Below, in pieces: positions 61,192-64,000 of a stretch of 64,000 nt of DNA. Where the stretch lies: the NCBI GenBank assembly GCA_045125655.1, contig JBGVNP010000115.1:8866-72865 (forward strand). The letters run 5' to 3'. The translations under genes and the position numbers were made by a program. Below the pieces are notes generated by a model. That model was not told the origin of the DNA, searched no databases, and saw only the letters and a list, made by a program, of their open reading frames with translations. The first letter of the stretch is position 1, and every line of letters starts with the position of its first letter. The stretch is from RGIG4608 sp045125655 (GTDB lineage Bacteria; Bacillota; Clostridia; Oscillospirales; CAG-272).

Positions 61192-62411
61192 TTTTGAACC
61201 TCCGATTTAATAATCTCTTGTACGGTTGCTTTGATCTTACCGTCGCGAAGAGAAATATCTATTGTTGTGTCTTTGGATATCATATCAACAGAGCTCATGG
61301 CAGTTCCGTCGTTACTTTGCACAATCGCATATCCTCGTGACAAGGTATTAAGCGGACTGATAACGTTCAATTTTGATGATAAAAGTCCGAATTCATATTT
61401 TTTAGCCAATAAAATATTTTTAGCACAAGCATCCAATTTATCTGACACAAGTGAGATTTTCATTTTGTATTCATCCAAAAGTGATTCGCGTGATGCAAGC
61501 ACTCTTGAGCTTGATAAACGGTTTATGCTTTCCCTCATTCCCGAAATTTTGGTGAGCAAAAGATTGTGCATACTGATTGAAGAATTATTCAAAGAGTATC
61601 TAACACTCGCCGCATCGGGCACTGCAAGCTCTGCGGCTGCGGAGGGTGTGGGTGCTCTAAGATCGGCAACAAAATCGCAAATAGTAAAATCACTTTCGTG
61701 ACCAACTGCCGAAATGATCGGTATTTGAGAATTGGCAACCGCATAGGCAAGCTCAACACTGTTGAATGCCCACAGATCCTCCATGGATCCGCCGCCTCTT
61801 CCTATAATTATCACGTCACACGATTTAGTTGCATTAAAATATTCAACACCCGATATCAAGGTTTTATACGCCGTATCTCCTTGCACAAGCGCAGGATAAA
61901 GAACGATCTTAGCCAATGGAAATCTGCGACTGATTACGTTTATCATATCGTGAATTGCAGCACCCGTGGGTGAAGTCACTATTCCAACGGTTGTGGGTAT
62001 TCTTGGTATCGGCTGCTTGCGTGATTGATCAAAAAGTCCTTCCTTAGCAAGTCGCTCCTTGATCTGCTCATAGGCGAGATACAAGGCACCAACACCGTCC
62101 GGCTGTATATCTTCGGCATAAAGCTGATATTGACCTGAGGGGGTATATAAGGATATTTTTCCGTAAATAATAACGTTCATTCCCTCTTTGAGTGCAAATT
62201 TGAGCCTTTGAGCGCTTGAACGGAACATCACTGATTTGAGCACACTTGTTTCATCCTTCAAGGTAAAATAGATGTGACCCGATCGGTGGATTGTGAGATT
62301 GGATATCTCACCCCTGACTATCATCATAGCAAGAAGGTCGTCTGAATTTAGCAAATTTCTGATATATTCGTTAACTTGAGTTACACTTAAAATCATTTTT
62401 GATTTATCCAT
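61188..62411 (-). CDS. xseA: Exodeoxyribonuclease VII large subunit
   Basis: The catalytic subunit of exonuclease VII, which degrades single-stranded DNA from both ends. The 407 residues have an N-terminal OB domain (1-110) and the catalytic core with GIVTSPTGAAIHDMINV near 143, GRGGGSMEDLWAFN near 204 and ISAVGHESDFTICDFVAD near 232. A coiled coil follows (about 275-350). AAGGAGG precedes the ATG. Confidence 0.97.
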   Translation of the reverse strand: MDKSKMILSVTQVNEYIRNLLNSDDLLAMMIVRGEISNLTIHRSGHIYFTLKDETSVLKSVMFRSSAQRLKFALKEGMNVIIYGKISLYTPSGQYQLYAEDIQPDGVGALYLAYEQIKERLAKEGLFDQSRKQPIPRIPTTVGIVTSPTGAAIHDMINVISRRFPLAKIVLYPALVQGDTAYKTLISGVEYFNATKSCDVIIIGRGGGSMEDLWAFNSVELAYAVANSQIPIISAVGHESDFTICDFVADLRAPTPSAAAELAVPDAASVRYSLNNSSISMHNLLLTKISGMRESINRLSSSRVLASRESLLDEYKMKISLVSDKLDACAKNILLAKKYEFGLLSSKLNVISPLNTLSRGYAIVQSNDGTAMSSVDMISKDTTIDISLRDGKIKATVQEIIKSEVQK

Positions 62412-62431
62412 TTGCGACCTCCTTTTTGGTT

Positions 62432-63376
62432 TTATTTATTTGCTCTTTGAGCAAGCAAAGCAATTCCCGCCGCATTATCCGCAGAAAATTCGGGAGTTGC
62501 AAAATAGGTGTTTTCAAAAGAAGAGAGTGTTTTTTGGAGATATTTGTTACTCATAACTCCGCCCGCATAAAGTATTGGAATGTTGGAATATTTCTCTCTG
62601 ATATTTTCGGTCAATTTAGAGAGTGTTTTTCCAACGAAGTCAAGCACAAATGCAGAAACAAGTGACTTATCGTTTGTTGATTCAAACAGCTTTCGTGCCA
62701 TATTTTCAAGTCCGGAAAGGTTACATTTTCCATTCCTTACGGAAATTTTGGCAGTTGGCAATTTGCCGTTAAACTCGTTAGCAAGTAATTCAAGTTCTTT
62801 TCCGCAAGGGAATTTAAGGCCCATCATAACCCCTGCTCTATCTATTGCCTGACCCGCGCTTATGTCATCAGTTTCAGCAATAATATCAATTTCAAATCCA
62901 TCACCGTTTGGATGCACGTACACGGCCTCAGTTGTACCACCCGACACGTGAAAAGCAACGAAATCTCCTTTGAGGAGCTTGTCCGCCTCACCACTAGAAT
63001 ACAGAGCTGCCATTATATGCCCCGATTGATGAGAAAATTCATACACAGGAGCATTATGAGTTGCAGCGATAGCATAAGCTACTGCTTTGCCCGATAAAAA
63101 GCAAGGCATATATGAGCCCTCTGCATCTCTTGGAGTTACCGAAACGCCAACACCAAGAAGCTCCGCACCATCAAGATAGGATTTAAGTTTTTCGGAAAGT
63201 AGAGGTATATTCTTAACATGTGCAAAGACTGCGTCACTCTGTCTGAGCCCGCGCTCTCCTTCTTTAACATCAAGAAGCTTTTTTATATTGGCTACCACCC
63301 TTCCTTCTTCGTTGCAAAGAGCGAAGGACGTGGTATAATTACTCGTATCTATACCGAGAAAATATTTATTCTTCAT
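62432..63376 (-). CDS. TsaD/Kae1-like (peptidase M22 fold) paralogue
   Basis: A 314-residue ASKHA-fold protein related to TsaD, the tRNA threonylcarbamoyl transferase. It shows the GIDTSNYTTSFA nucleotide loop near 8-19, a metal-site HQSGH near 112, FHVSGGTTEAVYV near 134 and FSADNAAGIALLAQ at the end. The usual TsaD HMEGH is changed to HQSGH, and length is shorter than TsaD. So it is probably a second, divergent member. It overlaps nusB by eleven bases. Confidence 0.82.
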   Translation of the reverse strand: MKNKYFLGIDTSNYTTSFALCNEEGRVVANIKKLLDVKEGERGLRQSDAVFAHVKNIPLLSEKLKSYLDGAELLGVGVSVTPRDAEGSYMPCFLSGKAVAYAIAATHNAPVYEFSHQSGHIMAALYSSGEADKLLKGDFVAFHVSGGTTEAVYVHPNGDGFEIDIIAETDDISAGQAIDRAGVMMGLKFPCGKELELLANEFNGKLPTAKISVRNGKCNLSGLENMARKLFESTNDKSLVSAFVLDFVGKTLSKLTENIREKYSNIPILYAGGVMSNKYLQKTLSSFENTYFATPEFSADNAAGIALLAQRANK

Positions 63377-63785
63377 TTTTTGCTTCAAGAGTGTTTTTGA
63401 TGTTATTAAGAACACCGTTTGTAAATGCTCTTGACTTGGGATCGTCAAACTTTTTAACAATCTCAAGCGCCTCGTTTATAGAAACTGTGCTTGGAATATC
63501 CTCGCAATAAAGCATTTCATAAACGCAAAGTCTTATTGCTGATCTTGTAGCCACAGAAAGTCTCGAAACCTTCCAACCGTCCGACGCCTTTATTATCAAT
63601 TCATCAATCTCCTCTAAATGAGCAAGCACGCCAAAATATGTGTTTTTTACGTACTTTTCCTTTATGGGATCAATATCTCGATTTTCTGTTGAGAGAGCAA
63701 ATATGGACTCTGCACTCTCCTCAAGACGAAATTCTCTTTCAAAAAGCAATTCAAAGGTAGCTTCTCTTTGTTCTTTTCTTGTCAT
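63366..63785 (-). CDS. nusB: Transcription antitermination protein NusB
   Basis: NusB binds boxA with NusE (S10) in rRNA antitermination. The all-helical 139-residue protein begins MTRKEQREATFELLFE and contains LSVATRSAIRLCVYEML near 77-93, typical of the family, and SINEALEIVKKFDDPKSRAFTNGVL near 103-127 (shown in part). It starts the long operon behind a near-consensus promoter. Confidence 0.96.
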   Translation of the reverse strand: MTRKEQREATFELLFEREFRLEESAESIFALSTENRDIDPIKEKYVKNTYFGVLAHLEEIDELIIKASDGWKVSRLSVATRSAIRLCVYEMLYCEDIPSTVSINEALEIVKKFDDPKSRAFTNGVLNNIKNTLEAKNEE

Positions 63786-63825
63786 AATAGAAATCCTTCA
63801 CTAAATTTGAATATTTAACTAAATA

Positions 63826-63854
63826 ATTATAATACAAACATTGAAAAAAGTCAA
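63826..63854 (-). promoter_or_regulatory. SigA-type promoter of the nusB-yebC operon
   Basis: TTGACT (63854-63849), a 17-base spacer and TATAAT (63831-63826), about 40 bases before nusB. Confidence 0.78.
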
Positions 63855-63955
63855 TAAAAAAAGTAATTTTTATGCAAAAAATAATGAATATTTTGCAAGT
63901 TTATACAATTTTTGTTATTTCACCATATAAATTTAGAAAAATTACGACAAAACTA

Positions 63956-63995
63956 TTGAAAATAATTAAAAAATATTATATAATGTACCTGTACA
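63956..63995 (+). promoter_or_regulatory. Plus-strand promoter with TGTAC-CT-GTACA repeat at the right edge
   Basis: TTGAAA (63956-63961), a 17-base spacer and TATAAT (63979-63984). The last base of the -10 begins an inverted repeat TGTAC-CT-GTACA (63984-63995) over the start site. The gene it serves lies beyond the window. Confidence 0.6.
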
Positions 63996-64000
63996 ATTTT

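Overview
This 64 kb window is a low-GC chromosomal segment from a strictly anaerobic, endospore-forming member of the Clostridia (Firmicutes), probably gut-associated. Four things support this. Sporulation genes are present: spoVFA and spoVFB, spoIIID, yabP and yabQ, and a sporulation-type D,D-carboxypeptidase. The only ribonucleotide reductase seen is the oxygen-sensitive class III enzyme (nrdD and nrdG). There is a choloylglycine-hydrolase (bile salt hydrolase type) gene. Gene order matches Gram-positive clusters such as nusB-xseA-xseB-ispA-tlyA-nadK-argR, mazG-hup-rqcP-yabP-yabQ-divIC and galE-galM. I see no prophage, insertion sequence, CRISPR array or rRNA operon, and no gene-free stretch longer than 300 bp.

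Layout. 1-4.3 kb: mnmA (cut by the window edge) and trmL face away from secA. 4.3-8.7 kb: a membrane-anchored repeat/LRR protein, an M14 carboxypeptidase, tRNA-Thr(CGT), rsmA and asnA. 8.8-13 kb: a MarR regulator and a heterodimeric ABC exporter behind a promoter with a MarR-like operator. 13.1-15.1 kb: a two-gene hexuronate module (uxuA plus an SDR fructuronate reductase) with a palindromic operator. 15.1-17.9 kb: nrdD-nrdG with paired NrdR boxes. 18.1-23.8 kb: a MacB/FtsX-type ABC protein, a zinc-ribbon membrane protein, the bile salt hydrolase candidate and dipicolinate synthase. 23.9-29.7 kb: phosphoglucomutase, a TSCPD protein, an AI-2E family permease, ispE, spoIIID and a SpoU methyltransferase. 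29.7-38.2 kb: a galactose/UDP-sugar operon, ymdB, tRNA-Ser(CGA), an MFS transporter, a cytidylate kinase-like protein, a small P-loop protein and pgi. 38.2-42 kb: the dac, trxB-like, divIC, yabQ, yabP, rqcP, hup block. 42.2-55.3 kb: a ten-gene minus-strand operon running from cdaA to mazG. 55.3-63.9 kb: an eleven-gene minus-strand operon from nusB to yebC. The right edge holds a plus-strand promoter for a gene outside the window.

Most interesting regulatory pattern. Between 38.2 and 41.7 kb, vegetative genes (rqcP; divIC-trxB) alternate with sporulation genes (yabP-yabQ; dac). At both vegetative-to-sporulation junctions an intrinsic terminator hairpin overlaps the ribosome-binding site or start codon of the sporulation gene, and a SigE-like promoter (N14 spacer) is nested so that its predicted start site falls inside the hairpin loop. 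Read-through RNA would form the terminator and hide the translation start. SigE-initiated RNA would lack the 5' arm and be free to be translated. A consensus SigA-type promoter inside yabQ would keep divIC-trxB expressed in growing cells. This is a prediction from sequence only.
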